NCBI RefSeq assembly: GCF_041296385.1
Contig: NC_091017.1
Span: 48,234,214 to 48,298,213, forward strand
DNA length: 64,000 nt
Direction of reading: 5' to 3'
DNA from: Aphelocoma coerulescens
Lineage: Eukaryota; Chordata; Aves; Passeriformes; Corvidae
A model generated the notes under the pieces. The model was not told the origin of the DNA. It saw only the letters and a list, made by a program, of their open reading frames with translations, and searched no databases. Shown one piece after another: positions 1-14,146 of this stretch; positions within the stretch are counted from its first letter, which is position 1, and every line of letters begins with the position of its first letter. Position numbers and translations under genes: made by a program.

Positions 1-3000
1 CACATACGTGCAGTAGCACCCCTTACATGAAGAATCAGGTTATATACATATTTAGGAATAATATTTCCTATAAAGTATTTTCTATATCTTCTTCATAAAA
101 AATAAGGCTTAAACCAAGAGTCTATTGTAATTTATTTTAAATATGTGTATTTTTTAAACAAAGTGTACAGCATATATAAGATAAATCTTATTGATATATT
201 CCATAGATAAGCTATACCTTATATATATGGGGGATATAAAACCATCCCCTCAATACCTACAGGGCAGCTATTGGGAAGACCAAGTCAGGTTCTATGCATT
301 GGTGCATGGTGGCAGGACTACTGCTTTTCATTTCATCAAAGCTATTTTCTCCCTATTTCAACATATTTATGAAGTGACAGAGAAAACTGAAAGATCTTTA
401 TTCAGAACAAGCATAGAGATAGAAAATAATAGTACAGAGATCTTTGTGTAGAGGAAGAAGTGCTGGATATGGAAAAGGAAGAAGTGATGGCTATAGAAAG
501 ATAGAGGAGGGGTAGCTTCTTGGACAAGGGAAAATACTCATGAAGCATTTACATTACTGTGAGGTTTCCCTCAAAGTTGAAAGTCTGGATACTTCTGAGG
601 CTTGCCCATCTCAAACTGTTTGATTTTTATCATTAACTGCCAGCATATGAACAATGGTTGTTACTTTTCTTTCCATATCCCAATTTGCTACTGAATCCTC
701 TATAAAATTATTTTCTCAATGTGCTATCTAAATCATATTAAGTCTTACTGTCTTGTTTGTGGCCATCAGTATGTACTGAAAATTGACTTTATCCAGTGCA
801 CCTGGGTTTCTGGAAATACATTTCTTTGAAGGATTTATTTTTGTATGGTTTGTGTTTTGATGGGATTTTTTTTCCTTTAGTTCACTGAAGTAAATCATGA
901 ATCATGCTAGAAAAAACCAAAACAAACCCAAAACAAACAAACAAACAAAAAAAACCCCAAACAGACAAAGAGAATGTAATAAAATGTTATACCACATATA
1001 AGAATACTAATCAAGATGTTGCTGACCATTCTTGTTTACTCGTTGGTATCCAGCATTCACCTAAGACCAAACTAGGCATGAAAAATAAAGTTAGCTTTCT
1101 ATACAGTCATAAACCTTCATGGGTTTAGAAATCCCTCAGAACACATGAAAAATGAAGACAAGATTGAATCTGGTAGCAGTATGACAATTTACACCATTGG
1201 AACATATTCTGTGATTCCAGGAGAACTGTGGGGGAATGCTGCTGGCTACTCTGTTCTTCTCATGAATTTTTGATTTTCTCCTACTACTTTTCTTACTTAT
1301 GCATAAACAAAAAGCTGTGTATCTGTTGTAGCACTGGATATTTTTTCTCTATTTCAGTCTATCTGGACCATTTTCAGGATAGTTTTACCCCTTGTACTTC
1401 ACCAGGCTGTTCTTGATTGAGTCTGTAATAACCTCTTGTAGATGAAAAATCAGAACCGTACTTCTCACTAAGTCAATTGCTTTTGGCAATGGTTCTCTTC
1501 CTGAAATCCACTCACTGAAGTTGTTGGCTCGTAATTCTTTTTGAACACCCCTGTTCATTTTTTGGGGTTATCTTCTGAGCTGTATTTTTTTTTTATCATT
1601 CAAAGATTTTCAGCAGTTCCATTGGTATCTCACTGGTTTTTTTCTTCTTATGTAAATATTATATCTCATGTCACCTTTCTGCAGAGGAAAAAACAACAGA
1701 TGTACTCCTAACTGGTGCACATTATCTCATTTTTTACTTTTAGGGATAACATCTTCTATCAATACCTACAACCCAAATGATATCTGAAGTGTAGTATGAA
1801 ATTCAGGATTCTATCTGAGTCAGCATATCCAAGTAGTTTTCAAATCTGTGATGTTTGCCTTATTGCCATCCAGGTGGTAAACTCTCTCATCTAGGCATTT
1901 ATCAGCTCAAATCTCCATTTGTGTCATTTGTTCTACAAAATACAGCTCTCTTCCACTCATGCATATTGCAAGCACTCAGAGAACTTGTCTCTGTGGTCTT
2001 TTGCAGACTGACATGACTGAGCTGTGTCAAATATGAGCTGATCAAAAATGGATGCGTAACAGCAGCCCAGCAAGACTTAACAAGCTTGAGCCTAATGACT
2101 TATGGCTGATTCAGGATAGTGCTCACCTTTGTCTACCAAATACCACATTGTCTTAACCAGGCTGGCATGGTAATAGTACACTGGACACAACACTTCAAGG
2201 AGAAATGTGGATTAATGCAGAAATTACAGAGTGACCTTAACTTTGACCCACAGATGAGTAATTTTGATAAAGGCTTTCATTAGAAGATTCTCAGATTGTG
2301 AAGAGTAAGAAGCCTTAAAAGCTTCTCTATGTGAAGATGAACATCATGGTATGAAAAAAAGCATTCAGGGTTTTGTAAAAATATTAATCCTCTTGCATAA
2401 GTTCTGAACTCCTGTGAATGTAGAAAGACTCTGATGTTTTGCTTCCAAAGATTCACTAAGGAAAGGAAATGCTGACACTGACATTAAAAAATTACCTTTC
2501 AGCTATTCATAAGTAGTAGTCATGTCCTTATATGCACTTCAGCTATAACACTCTTTGCAATGCCAGAAAATAATTAATTGCTGTATAGTACTGAGTTCAG
2601 CTCTAATTGGCATTAATTAGGAACATGAATCATGTGTGTAAGAAAGGAAGATATAGTTAAATTAGAATTATGTCTTAATCCTTTCTTGTTAAGCTCTCCT
2701 TTTACTTTAAAAGATAGTCCTCCATCACAGTGACAGTTAGAAAATGACAACCAGTCTTGCTCTGCATCCTTGGAGAAGGCTATGAAGACATCAGTCCTTT
2801 TAAATCTGTCAGCCTTTGTGGTTCCTTGTGTTGTCTAGTGTGTTGTTCATCTTCACAATTATCTTTCAGTCCTTTAAATTAGACTTTTCCATATGATGTT
2901 TTCTTTAAATATGAACTATAATCATTGTCTGAAAATTACGCTCTTAGGAGATTTATTTTTCTCCAACTTCTTTCTTTCCATGTTTTGTAACATACTGAAA

Positions 3001-4477
3001 ATATGTTTTTGCTTCTCTGTGGAAAAGATAAATATGCCCTTAGGAAAGATTAAAAGCAAAACAAATGAGCTACTATAAAATTACTCAGAGTTTTCATATT
3101 TAGGTAAAGGGTATTTGTTCCAAAAAACAAAAGCATTACAGTAGTATAGGCAGACAAAGACCTGCAACAATTTATCCATGCCTTCCTTGTTTTATGTTTT
3201 AAGTTCATGTCTCTATGTAGTTCTAGTTTCAATTCTGAAAGCAAAGCACTACTGAGGCTTAATATAGAAGCTTAACTCATAGCAATTTTGTGATGCTAAT
3301 GAAATTAGTGTGTCTCTACTTTTAACAATTGTATGAGTTTGTGTAGTAGGTAACGTTAATGAAATGGTATTTATTATTCAGTTTCATGACATTACAGAAC
3401 AATGGTAAATTTATTTCTAGTATCCCAACTTTAATATTAATCTAATCCAGGAGTTCTATTATTTATATTTTCAGTTTCATTGTATTGGTTTTGCTTTCAA
3501 TCAGTTTTATCATATTAAGATATTTTAACATATTCTTAGTTGTTTATAGAAAAATTATGTGGGTCAAGGCCAAAGTAGGTGATGCTTGTGTACTTAGGAT
3601 TTAAAAATTCTGAGAAATTTGTTATGTAGATGAACTTGATTGTGAATATATAAGAGAACAACTGAATTTATTTTGTATCTGTAGGCTAAAAGGATATATA
3701 TCCATCACATAAAGAAGGTGCATGAGTTAGCAGTGCCATCCTGCTTGCCTTGGCTTGAAAGCTGCTCAGTTCAGCTAATGGTACAGCCAGCTGACTGGTA
3801 TGTCCCTTTCCACACTTAGTTCTCACATTTGCATCAGCATCAGTCCTTGTACACATAGGTTTTGTTAAGAGTTCAGGCAAATCTATACCCACAGAGAGCC
3901 TTCTTTTTCCCTGGAATAACATGGTCCTGTGAACCTCATCAGATTTTAAATATTCAAAGCTTCTACAAAGTCCAGCAAAGGAAAATCAAAGCCAAAGTAG
4001 GTTTTAAGGTGTGCTGAGCTAGTCCTGTAAAACCATATTCTGCGAGACCAGACAAGGGCCCAATTTGGACTCCACTGCTGTGAAGAGCCAAGGAAAAATA
4101 GTGCTTTGTTTGCTGCTATTTCAAGAAGTGATACAGATAGCAGACTGGCTTCATTCCTCACTAATTTCCAGGTATTGGTGCTGACTAGGTGCACGAGGCA
4201 AACAAACATCTCAAATTGTATAATGGGGTGCATTACTGCTACACTCCCAAATCCTCCAGAAGATACCTTGACCTTTCACGCAAAGTATCTCTTAGTCCAC
4301 CAAAATTAACTCTCTATACTTGTGAGTCACAGCCTTGGCTTCTCTCATAAACCTCTCTTCATCTCATTGGTGTAACGCTCAACTGTATATTAATTAAGAA
4401 TATATTTTTAGTGCAAACAAACTTTGAGTTGTTTTTATTTCTCTATTTTGTAGGGAAAAAAAGCAGCAAATCAACTA
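1..4477. other. AT-rich noncoding stretch, no gene recognised
   Basis: No exon, RNA gene or dispersed repeat could be supported here. Open frames are short (under 100 codons), occur on both strands and have unremarkable translations. The one notable local feature is an A/C-rich simple tract near 910-972, listed separately. A slightly GC-richer patch at about 3700-4310 carries overlapping open frames on both strands with no recognisable protein. It could be an old, unidentified repeat fragment, but nothing in it identifies one. Confidence 0.6.
910..972 (+). repeat. A/C-rich low-complexity tract
   Basis: The stretch is built almost entirely of A and C, with runs of AAAC and CAAA units and an A8 run. 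It contains no phased microsatellite. Similar tracts are common in bird noncoding DNA. No element body is recognisable upstream, so I do not call it the tail of a retrotransposon. Confidence 0.7.
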
Positions 4478-4521
4478 CACAAAACCAGACACGAAACAAA
4501 ACAAAACCCAAACAAACAGAC
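4478..4521 (+). repeat. A/C-rich low-complexity tract
   Basis: This is a second AAAC/CAAAC-type tract, followed by a pyrimidine-rich stretch (CCCCTTCCCTCCTC). It resembles the tract at 910-972 in composition but not in exact sequence. No recognisable element lies upstream. Confidence 0.65.
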
Positions 4522-7500
4522 CCCTTCCCTCCTCATCCCACTCCCCAGAAATCACTCCAAAACCTCCAGAGGTTTTAAAAGCATTTTATTAATTTTAAAA
4601 ATGTTTTTAAATCTAGAAGTATATTTATTCATCCTGTTTTCTTCCCCACAAAACATGTTGGTAAGAGAATTAGAATCTTTCTAGTAATTATGCTTTTCGG
4701 AGAATTTTTGAATACATGCTTAGAAATCAGATGTCTGAAAATATCCAAAGTCTATTGAAAGGATCATTTAAATATAAATACAAAATATTATTGAAAATCT
4801 ATTCCAACTCCAAAGATGTAAGTTCTTTCTTCAAATTCTGAAGAGCAAAAGTAGCAACAGATCTGCTAACACTATAAATCAGTCCTCTGACCTTTTGAGT
4901 TGAATGCATCGGCTTTGCTGAGAATCTAATTTCACTGCTTTGTACCAGAGAAATCTTGAGGTCAGATGCACATGCTATAGAGTTGTGCACAGTATATAAC
5001 TATAAAGTAGCAATATATTTTTATAGATGTTATATTTAATCACTGAATAACATCTGATCATTGGAGAATTGAGACCTACCATGTTATAAATGTTTCATGG
5101 GGGGGGTTTCTGCTTTTTTTTGGTATTCTTTGTATAATATAAATGTTAAGGCCTTTTCAAGCACAAACTCCCTCCCTTACATTCTAGTCATTTCTTCCCC
5201 ATCACAGAGTCAGCTTTTTGTAGAGGCAGCTTGAGTTATATATTTCTGCTTTGACCAGACAGAAAATGATGATTCCCATGGTGACTTGGGGGTTGAGGAG
5301 GAGGATCACTTTTTGAACATCTATATGACTGGCAGGTAAAATCACTTGCCCAAAAGCCAATCTGTCTTCCCCAGAGGGTACGTCAAAACTTGCATTAGAA
5401 ATTATTGGCCATTTCATTCTGTTACTTAAATAATCCGTCCCTCACATATTCTGAAAGAAAATTTCCAAAGGTCTAGTAATTTTAAATCTGTTTAAAAAGC
5501 ACAGGCTGCCATATTTAAAGCAATTACACTGTAAGCCACTGTAAGTTCAAGCTTTGTGTAGTTTCCTCTTCAGAAATCTGTTAAGATATATATAAATATA
5601 TTTGCATATGTATTTTTTGGATCTTTTATTAGAGAGGATGAAGAAGTTTCACAAGTACAGGCAAATATATTTAGTACATTTGGTACAAGAATTAGGCTCA
5701 CTTCCCAGCTAACAAAAGGGAATAGTTTGCCAAAGCCGGGAAGAAGTTTATATATGATCCGGGAATCAAACTGTGCAGTTTTAGTTCTTTTTTCTAACAA
5801 AAAAGTGTTTCTGTCACGGTGTTTCCAGCAAAGCCAGCAATTTTTAGGGCTATATCACAGGCTAGATATGCTGCAATTCAATCTGACCTCTCTGATTGTG
5901 TAAGTGATGGCAAAAGGGCAGAGGTATGCCAGCCACTTCCTTCCCCAGACACAATAGTCAGTAGATACCTGGAGCTGAGGAAAGATTGACACGGGCTGGG
6001 AATAGCACTGTTTCCTTCATAGCCACAGTAATTCCCACTCTTCATGGAAAGAGCATATACAGGGATCTATGAATGCACTGCTTCCACAAGCAACTCTGTG
6101 CTGTGACATTTCCCTGGTAGGTGTTGCAGGGAGTACAAAGCAGATTTTACCTCACTCAGGATGACTACAATCTGACAATTAAAATACGGGAATGAAGGTT
6201 GCAACAACAGTATGAAAGTTTTATACTTCATTTCCAACGTTGATCAAGTGTTACTTTAATATTTATGACATATAATATTACTAAAAACTTTAAAAATCCC
6301 ATAGCATTGATGCCAACATCTTCAAACTACTAAGACCAGTGAGATAGGCATGTTTATGCCTCTTTAGGCACACAATTCTGCTTCAAAGCTGTATTAAAAT
6401 CCACATTCTTCCCAGGTCTTAGTTTTTGGGTTTACATGGGATTTAGCAGCAGCAAAAAGAAATAATAAGAAAATTACTTTCCATTTTTTTTCTCCTGTGT
6501 AAGCAGGTTTTGCAAGCCATCTATAGAAATGTTATTAACAAGAGAACAGGGGATCCCTGAGAGAGTAGTTTTTAGTAAATTGCAGTCCACATGGAAAAGA
6601 AATAATTGAGAACTATTCTTCTAAGCTCTTTTATTAGTCAAGGGCTAGTAGTTCTGATAGCAACATACAGAACAATTTTAGTAACTTGGTGCTGCAAATT
6701 TCTTTGAAGTAGTCAATCAATTAACAAGAGTGCATCTGTCATCACATAAATTCATTTACTTAACCTTTTTACATTAGGGCTATCTGAGAGTGCATAAATG
6801 TCATAAATGCTGTCATTTTCTCAGTCCAAGATAACCAGTCATTTCAGAAATGATACATCCATTTCATAGGACAGGAGGGTCAGCAAAAGCATGAATGTTT
6901 TATATTCATGTGTCATTACTGTCTTGGAAGGTGGATTTCCAGGCTTACAGAGGCAGAAGTATTGTTTTTATCACATCTGAAAGTATAAATCAAGCTGTCC
7001 CCCAGAAGAGATGCACAGAAAACTGCACAAGCACTGAAGAACAGATGTCAGAGCCAGCTAGGAGTTAGCCCACAGCCAGCAGACAACAAGCTGAAGCTGT
7101 CAGCAACTTTGGTTTTCTCTTTGTCAGAAGAGTTGTTTTGGAATCATGCAACGTGTAAATATTTAGTAAGAGCTTTCAAAATTACTAACTATGCTGTACA
7201 AAAATGCATGTGGCCTAATTAACCAAAGTTTCTCTGATTTTATTATCTTCTTGATGAAGGAATATAAAAATCACATTTTAAGGATATTATGACTACAGCT
7301 ATAAAACAACCTGTGTAATTTTGAAGACTAGTTTTCTGATAAAACTGAAAACTTCAAAGGCATAGTGCTGGCATGAAGACTTGGGACATGCTATAATTAA
7401 AATTCTTCAGATCTGTGTCTATGGTTTAGGCTTTCAGTGTGATCACTAAAGTCTGTCAAAATCAAAGTTTGATTAAAAACTGAAGCAGGGTGGGAGCTAA

Positions 7501-10500
7501 TAAAAGGGCAAGAGAGAAAGATTTCCTGGATGCTTGTCAGATATTGTTATTTCTTTCTTTTTAAGACAATTTTTGTGCAGCATTTCAAACAATGAAATCA
7601 ATATACATATTCCTTCAAATAGCTAACTAGTAAGAGATATGTACTGTTTGTGTAATTTTTCTGTGTGGATCAATAGGTTAATTACACAAATAAAAACTCT
7701 AAATTGTCTAGAGACTACTATACTGTATAAATAAACAAAGTATTCTGCAAAGTGTGTTTAACATCCATGCAATTTATTATTCTTTTTCAGTGGCATTGCT
7801 GAAAGAGCAGAAGGTTTTCTGTAGCAATTTTCTGTGCTTTCTGCTAGAGAAAGTCTTCAGCCTCAGTCATTTGTATTTGAAGTTGATTAGGATGAAGTCA
7901 GAGTATTCATAGTTTTTTAACAGCTTCTGAGAGCCTTTAGCTGAGGGGCAGGAAGAAGAAAAGCAAATATTCCTTACAAATATTTTGTCTTGAAAGCATT
8001 TCCCTAAAAGTACAGCTGTGTGTGTGGCCAGATGGAAAAGGGCTACTCGAGTCTGTTGACAAACACCTTTTCAGACACCTGATAGGTAATGAGTGATAGA
8101 ATATGTCTACCTGAAAATTTAAACTTCTCTAGAAACTTATAACTTGTTTTACAGAAGTTAGAAACTTTCTAAGTAATGCAAATATTAACTGTATGATATT
8201 TGAAGTTTAAAAATTATACAAATCAGCACTAATTTCCAGGGGGTTTTATCCATTTAAACAAAATGTTTTCTCAAATTTCAGTAGGCTGTCTTTTCCTATT
8301 GGTAGAAGCAGGAATTCTTAAATAGGCTAGCACTGACAGTAATTGCAGTTTCAGTTTGCCCTGGGAATTACCTAAACTAAACTCAGGTCATCTGTGTCCA
8401 GGATTGTGATATTAAAGTAAAACTTGAAACTGAATTAATTTGTTGTACATGAAGCCCATGAGGAAGTGCTCATCCAGCAGATGCCAGGCTGGTTGTGTTC
8501 TTCAAGAAGATCAGCATGGAAACACATTCGGACAAAGGAACAGAAACCATGACCAGTACATGAGAGGAGCATATGAACTTCTTCGTTAACAGATTCTAAA
8601 ATGAAATATCCAGCTCAAGGTAGCAAGGGTTCTTTGCACAGAGAAACTCATGGAAATCTTTACATTTACCTTCTCTTCAGTCAATTCCTTTCACACTAAG
8701 CATATTCAAAATAGCTCAGTTGTGAGAGACGATATTCAATACTAAGAAATGCATAAAAGCTTTTTTCTAAGAAATAAGATTTGTCATCTGTTTTCATTCT
8801 GGAAATTCACCCCTCACCTTTTTTTTATCTTATGGAATGATACCAAAAATCACAGTTTTGTCTTTTTTCCAGCTTTTTTGACTTCCGTGTCACAAGCATG
8901 AACAGTAGTCAACATTAAATTTATAGTAACTTGGAATTTTTATTTTAATATGCATGATTACTCTTATTTTAGTCTATGTTTTGGTAAGACTGAAATCCAT
9001 TTGAATTAGTTCATATTGTCACTTTATCAGAAAAACAAAAAGTTCAGTCTCATTCAAAAAGAAGCCTTAACAACGTGGTGTCCTTCATGTATACTTTTGT
9101 TTGTGTTCTTATAAATTCATTTTACCAATTCAACAGTAGTGCATTTTCATTTTCTCCCTTTTATACATTTTCAACAATCTGATACATGTCATGACTAATA
9201 TGTAATTTTGAAGATTTAGTGTTTATGAAAGTAAAAATTTGGTAGTCTATTGGCCCATTTTGTGGCCATAGAAGGCAGCAGAGAAAGCAGCCTCTGGTTC
9301 TCCTGACAATGTGGGCAAAATGAGATTCTAATGCCATAATTTTATGTATGCACTAGAAACTTAACTGCAGTAGAAGGAGCATTATAAATCTGAACACACA
9401 TAACCGATGTATTGAAACTGATGTATTATTTTCAAAACAAAAGAAACTCACAGTTTTGTAAATTTTCACATTTATTGCATTTATTATTCAAACAAGGGAT
9501 TCTTGTTAATTACTGTGATATATGTAGATTGGTACCAGCTACATTTGCATGTTCCCCAGCTTCTCATAGACATTTATTGTTATATTACTACTAATTACAC
9601 AGCTGTCACTGACTTTTATGGTCTGAGCCATACTGTTTGTGTTATTTATATCAAGTAAGCATTTTGTCTTTTTCAAAGAGAAACAAATCTTTTGTACTAA
9701 GATATCACATCTTCAAAGCTCCAGTCTTGCACATAGAAAGCGTCCAGAGTAGGACTACAGTGATTACATCCAATTCCAGTAGGATGCTTGGGCATCTAAC
9801 CAAACCTTAAATAAAACTGAAGCACATCAGTCTGAACTTGTGACCTTACCAAACATTATGCCACAAAAGCACATACACATCTCTTTCCCCTTAGCTTCCA
9901 GCACAGCCTTCTCTCACGTGGCATCTCGCTCTTTCACAGTGTTGCAAAAACTCGGAGGCCCGAATCATTACAGGTGTAAAACTCACCCACCCTAAGCAAG
10001 TTTGCACATTTCTTGTACAAAAGGCTTATTTGGATTGCAGAAGGAGCCATAACGCTGCTGATGTTCTCAGGTGTGTTTAACAAGTGTTTTTCAAAACATT
10101 TTACTGCTGTAAAATCCGCTTGACTGCAATCACAGCAGTAGCTGATTAAAATTGAAACCAGGAAGATTGTGTGTACCTTTTAATCACTTAGGAATGGAAG
10201 TCCTTTCCATGAGAAACCTGAATTCAGTGTCTCTTTTGGCCTGAATGTCTCCTGGAAAATTGTTCTGATTAGCACAGCAGGAATATTTCAGTTCAGTTCT
10301 TCACTTGAGTCTCAGGAAATGGTTAGCTTTATGTGAATAAAGTTACTTAAATAAGTTTTAAAGCTATAAAAAGTGTAAAATAAGGCTTTGATTTGAAAAA
10401 TTGAAGTCAGCAAAAAAAAAAAAATTCAAAATATAATTATATATTGCAGTTGACAATTTAGTTTGCTATAAGAGTTTTTTCCTTCTTTCCATGAGGTACT

Positions 10501-11179
10501 GAAAGATGAAATTGAATTATTGCTGCTTCTTTAGCTCTGGTATCAAACTGAATTTCTCCAAAAATACTACAAGATAAATAACAATAGTGTAGTCTGAGCA
10601 TGTAAAATGACACTTAATGTCTTGTGTTGTCATCATTATAGTGTAATTGAACTTATACAAAGCCTTGAAACATATGTCATTTTTTCTATTTTTATAAAAA
10701 TCAGTGAATCATTAATCTCAATTCTGTCTCCTTTATCACAATGGAGTTTGTGTGTGTGTGTTAAGCATATTATAAGAAAATTTTTTTGAATCTACAGTTG
10801 TTATAAAAACTTTTATTAGTATAGTGACAAAGAAGCCTTTGTCTGCCTTATTTGGCACTAGTAAAATTTTGCCTAGTATCATCACTTGTCCTTCTGTTTT
10901 TTAAATGGATCTGACTTAACACCTTGATTCTACCAACAAGAAAACCCAGTCTATTGTTTTTCCTTTTCCTGAAAACCTTGTGATTTTAATTTTCAAAATC
11001 TATTTACTTTTTTGTTTGTCCAGAGTATTCAGAAGATGTTCTCATTAATAACATTGTAATTTCATTCAAATGACAGAAAATAGGGTAGCCATAATGATTC
11101 TTACCAAAAATAAGGTAAGTGGGTTATGCTATGTTTTCTTTTTTATAGTGGTTTGGGGTTTTTCCCTTTTCCCTTACTC
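4522..11179. other. AT-rich noncoding stretch, no gene recognised
   Basis: No supported gene or dispersed repeat. The longest intervals between open frames in the whole window are here: between about 5800 and 9412 there is not even a 60-codon frame. A G8 run sits at 5099-5106. Parts such as 9900-10200 are a little GC-richer and contain scattered CpGs, but show no coding signature. Confidence 0.6.
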
Positions 11180-11202
11180 AAAAAAAAAAAAAAAAAAAAA
11201 AA
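11180..11202 (+). repeat. poly(A) run, 23 bases
   Basis: An uninterrupted run of 23 A residues, preceded by a pyrimidine-rich stretch (TTTTTCCCTTTTCCCTTACTC). It could be a simple homopolymer or the tail of a retroposed transcript. No recognisable gene body or flanking duplication was seen upstream, so only the homopolymer is called. Exact length is prone to sequencing error. Confidence 0.85.
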
Positions 11203-13487
11203 TTCAATTTACTTTCATTCTTCTTCCTATAGCAAAATAAATGATGTAGAGTACAGCAAGCTCCCCCGTCACAGCCATCACCTGCTGCTTGCCGTTCTTA
11301 CCTAATATTGACTTTGATGTTTTCTCACTTATCAGTTGGTGCCATATAAATTGTACCTGGAAAACATCACTATAGAAGCATCTTCTCTGATTTGTTTCAG
11401 TCCATGTTCTACCTTAGCCACAAATATTTCACCCACCTTTTACAACACAAGCATAACTACTGTGTCTTCCCCTACCTCTCTGTTTCCTTATTTATGAGCA
11501 AACTTTCTGATTCACCAGCTGAAACATTCATCAAGTCTTTTCCACATAGGACATCAACAACAATTTTGCCATTTGCTTTTGAGATTCCTGTTCCATACAG
11601 ATTTAGAGAATATATTGGTCCCTTCACAATTTTTATCGCAATTTTTGTGTGGTCCCATTTGACACCAGCAGACACTTTTATTTCACTGAAATCTGTCAAA
11701 TGCTTCCAAAACTTCACCTTATATATATCCTTGTATTGAAAAACTTTTCTTTTTCTTGGAAACTTTTCTTGAAATTAAAAATAAATTAAAAAATATTCTA
11801 TTTATGTCTATTTATGATTTTTTTTTTAATCCATTCAGCATATGTAATCATTCAGGAAATATTTTTGCAAGGCAAGTAGTTAATGAAGTGATTTTAAATT
11901 TTCACTTACTGTCTTTCCAAGTAGCTGGCCATCTAAAGCACCTGGCAATTTCTCTTCAAATGAGTCACAAAATACTTATGTATGACTCAATTAAGTATAG
12001 AAACAAAGCAAATGCCTTTTCATGGTAGAAGATTTTATTTATGCTTTATTTTTTCAAAGTACTTATTTGTGCATGGAGATATTAAAAGAGAAAGTATCCA
12101 AGTGGATCCTTTAAAATCATGCATCATACTGAAACAAATGTTTAATCTGTAATGGTCTTGAATTTTATAGTTTCAAAATTTTCATTCCCAAAGGAAACAG
12201 TGCTGACTGAAGGCAAAATCTAGGATAACTCAGTGCTATCCAACTCTTACTGCAGCATACAGATGTAAATCACAGCCTATTTTGACTGTTCCTTGTTTTG
12301 ACATTGGGTAGCAGTATTTCTGACAGTAGAAGAAACAAAACCAGTATGGGACTCTAGTGGTTCACTCAGAATAAGTGCATTTCTTAGTCAGGAAAAGTAT
12401 ATGAAATAATAGGATTGCATCTTAATTCTGGTAATATTCAGACTAATTAGTGTACTGCTGCTACATCTACATGTGAAATATGCTAGAATATTAATTGTCT
12501 CTGACTGAATTAAAAAAGAAACTATAAAGTTAATGTAATTTGGAAAATGAAAAATAATTTAAAGGACAATTTCAAAGAGGACTTGCATAAGTAAAGAAAT
12601 TCAGTGACTTTTTCATACATATTTTGCTGCACTGGAATAATTAATTTCTTTATTTCCACTCCCATTACTTTAAAGGGCCATTGAAATATGATAATGATGA
12701 GACTAATGAAATACCCTGGAGCTGTAAATCATCTTAACATTTCTGATTCAGCTGAATTACACAATAAAGCGTTACATTTCCTATTTAAATTCACAGCTAC
12801 TTTTTATGAACACTTGGTTAAATGTCTTCAGCAGCAATGAATTAAGCAGTACTTCTGTCTTTGTCATTGTTGAGGATTAACATGAAGATACATCTCAAAA
12901 ATCGCATACAAAGAAATAAGCATTTTTATGCTTAGAAATATCTTTACCAGGAGTTAGAGCTAGTCTAGGAAAGCTGACAAAAGCCAGATACAACAAGAGG
13001 GTGCAGGCCACACAAGGAGCATTCATCTTGAGTATGTAAATCAGCATCAGAACTGAAAGTGTAAATGTCTTCAATACATAAATTCTCTTCTATTTGTATT
13101 ATTTTTTCAAGCCTGTATGACAAAGTTAGTATGGCAAAGTTAATTCTTTATATAATATCTAACAGAGATATAAGGAAAATGGCTTCAAATAATGTCAGCA
13201 ACCCAAATCACTGAATTTCCTGACAGCACACTCAAAAAGATGTATGAGTACTCACAAGGTTGTATAAGAGTACTGAATGAGTGAAGAACATTTCAACAGC
13301 CCCAGAAGCCATGTCAACTGCAGACTAGAAATGCCTCTGAGAGCCTAGTGACTTCTCCATAAAAATTCCAGTAGGAGCTCAACTAATTTTAAAATCTGAA
13401 ACTTAGCTCTAAAGAGTTTTGCCCAGATTTCACAGATATTTTCCTGTTCTTGTGTCATTTGGTCAGAAAATTTTAAACTTTCAGAGT
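11203..13487. other. AT-rich noncoding stretch; candidate conserved block near 12630-12800
   Basis: Two overlapping opposite-strand open frames (11392-11739 and 11472-11717) are the longest here, but neither translates into anything recognisable. The part at about 12630-12800 has several TAAT/ATTA cores (homeodomain-type sites) and few homopolymers, a texture often seen in vertebrate noncoding regulatory elements. That reading is inference only. Confidence 0.45.
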
Positions 13488-13653
13488 CCCCAAAGGATTT
13501 ACAGGCTGCCCAAAGAAGTAATGGATTTTTCTTTTCTGGAAATATTTAAAACTCACCTGTATGTGACCCTGTGCAAACCTTCTCTAGGTGAATCTGTATT
13601 AACAGGGTGTTGGGCTACATGTCTTCCAGAAGTCCCTTCTTTTATTCTGTGGT
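13488..13653 (+). mobile_element. CR1 LINE, degraded 3'-end fragment
   Basis: The segment follows the terminal region of avian CR1 retrotransposons. The order of landmarks is AGGCTGCCCA (13503-13512), an AAACTCACCTG-like block, TGTGACCCTGTGCA, GGGTGTTGGGCTACATG (compare the CR1 word GGGGGTTGGACTAGATG), AGAAGTCCCTT, and one copy of the diagnostic 3' octamer ATTCTGTG at 13644-13651. CR1 elements are usually 5'-truncated and lack a poly(A) tail, which fits. The open frame running through the segment is a by-product of the repeat and not a gene. Numerous substitutions suggest an old insertion. The 5' limit is uncertain because similarity fades into the upstream sequence. Confidence 0.8.
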
Positions 13654-14142
13654 TGACACTGCACTGACTGAAGTTACTAGGATAGCCCAGTGACATATTT
13701 TTGGTGTACAAACCCCACACTGAAGAAGCACCCATACTGATTTTCTGTATCATCCTTCCAGACACAACATACACTTCTTTTCCTGGACATTGTTTCTCAT
13801 GTGCTGACTCAAGCCAAAATGCAATAATAGAGATTTGTACCGGCAAAGGAATTTATCATTTAGCATATTAAAATCACATTGTTTAAAGTCAAGTTCTGCT
13901 CTGGATGTCAGTGCCTGACTGCCTTAATGGAAGACTGAACCCTTACATCAGTGGAGGCTGCAGCCAGAAGTATAGGTTTGTACTGCAAATAAAACCAGCA
14001 AAAAATACCTGCAAAAAATTCTTCATGAAAAATATTCTTCATTGGCATGTCTTGCTGAGGGGAAAGGATTTTCTGAGAGTGAGAGAAATGCATCATTTCT
14101 ACTATCTTGTGTGGCATTTAAGTAAAATCTTATAAAATTAAG
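13654..14142. other. spacer between CR1 fragment and LTR
   Basis: No gene or recognisable repeat. A 97-codon frame on the minus strand ends within the CR1 fragment, and 69-76-codon frames overlap at 13905-14135 on both strands. This is consistent with chance. Confidence 0.6.
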
Positions 14143-14146
14143 GCCA
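14143..14146 (+). repeat. 4-bp target-site duplication, left copy
   Basis: GCCA directly abuts the TG start of the LTR, and the same four bases recur at 14531-14534 directly after its CA end. A 4-bp duplication is typical of class I (gammaretrovirus-like, ERV1) integrases. Confidence 0.6.

Noticed and set aside
1205..1218. ATTCTGTGATTCC as a CR1 3' terminus
   Set aside because: The preceding 150 bp lacks the other CR1 landmarks (AGGCTGCCC, GGGTTGG, GTCCCTT), so a chance match to the octamer is more likely.
11180..11202. Long poly(A) as the tail of a processed pseudogene or SINE
   Set aside because: No gene-like body upstream and no flanking duplications. Birds carry few recent SINEs or processed pseudogenes, because CR1 does not use poly(A) tails.
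13419..13667. 82-codon frame as a coding exon
   Set aside because: It reads through the CR1 3' fragment; the DNA landmarks explain the sequence better.
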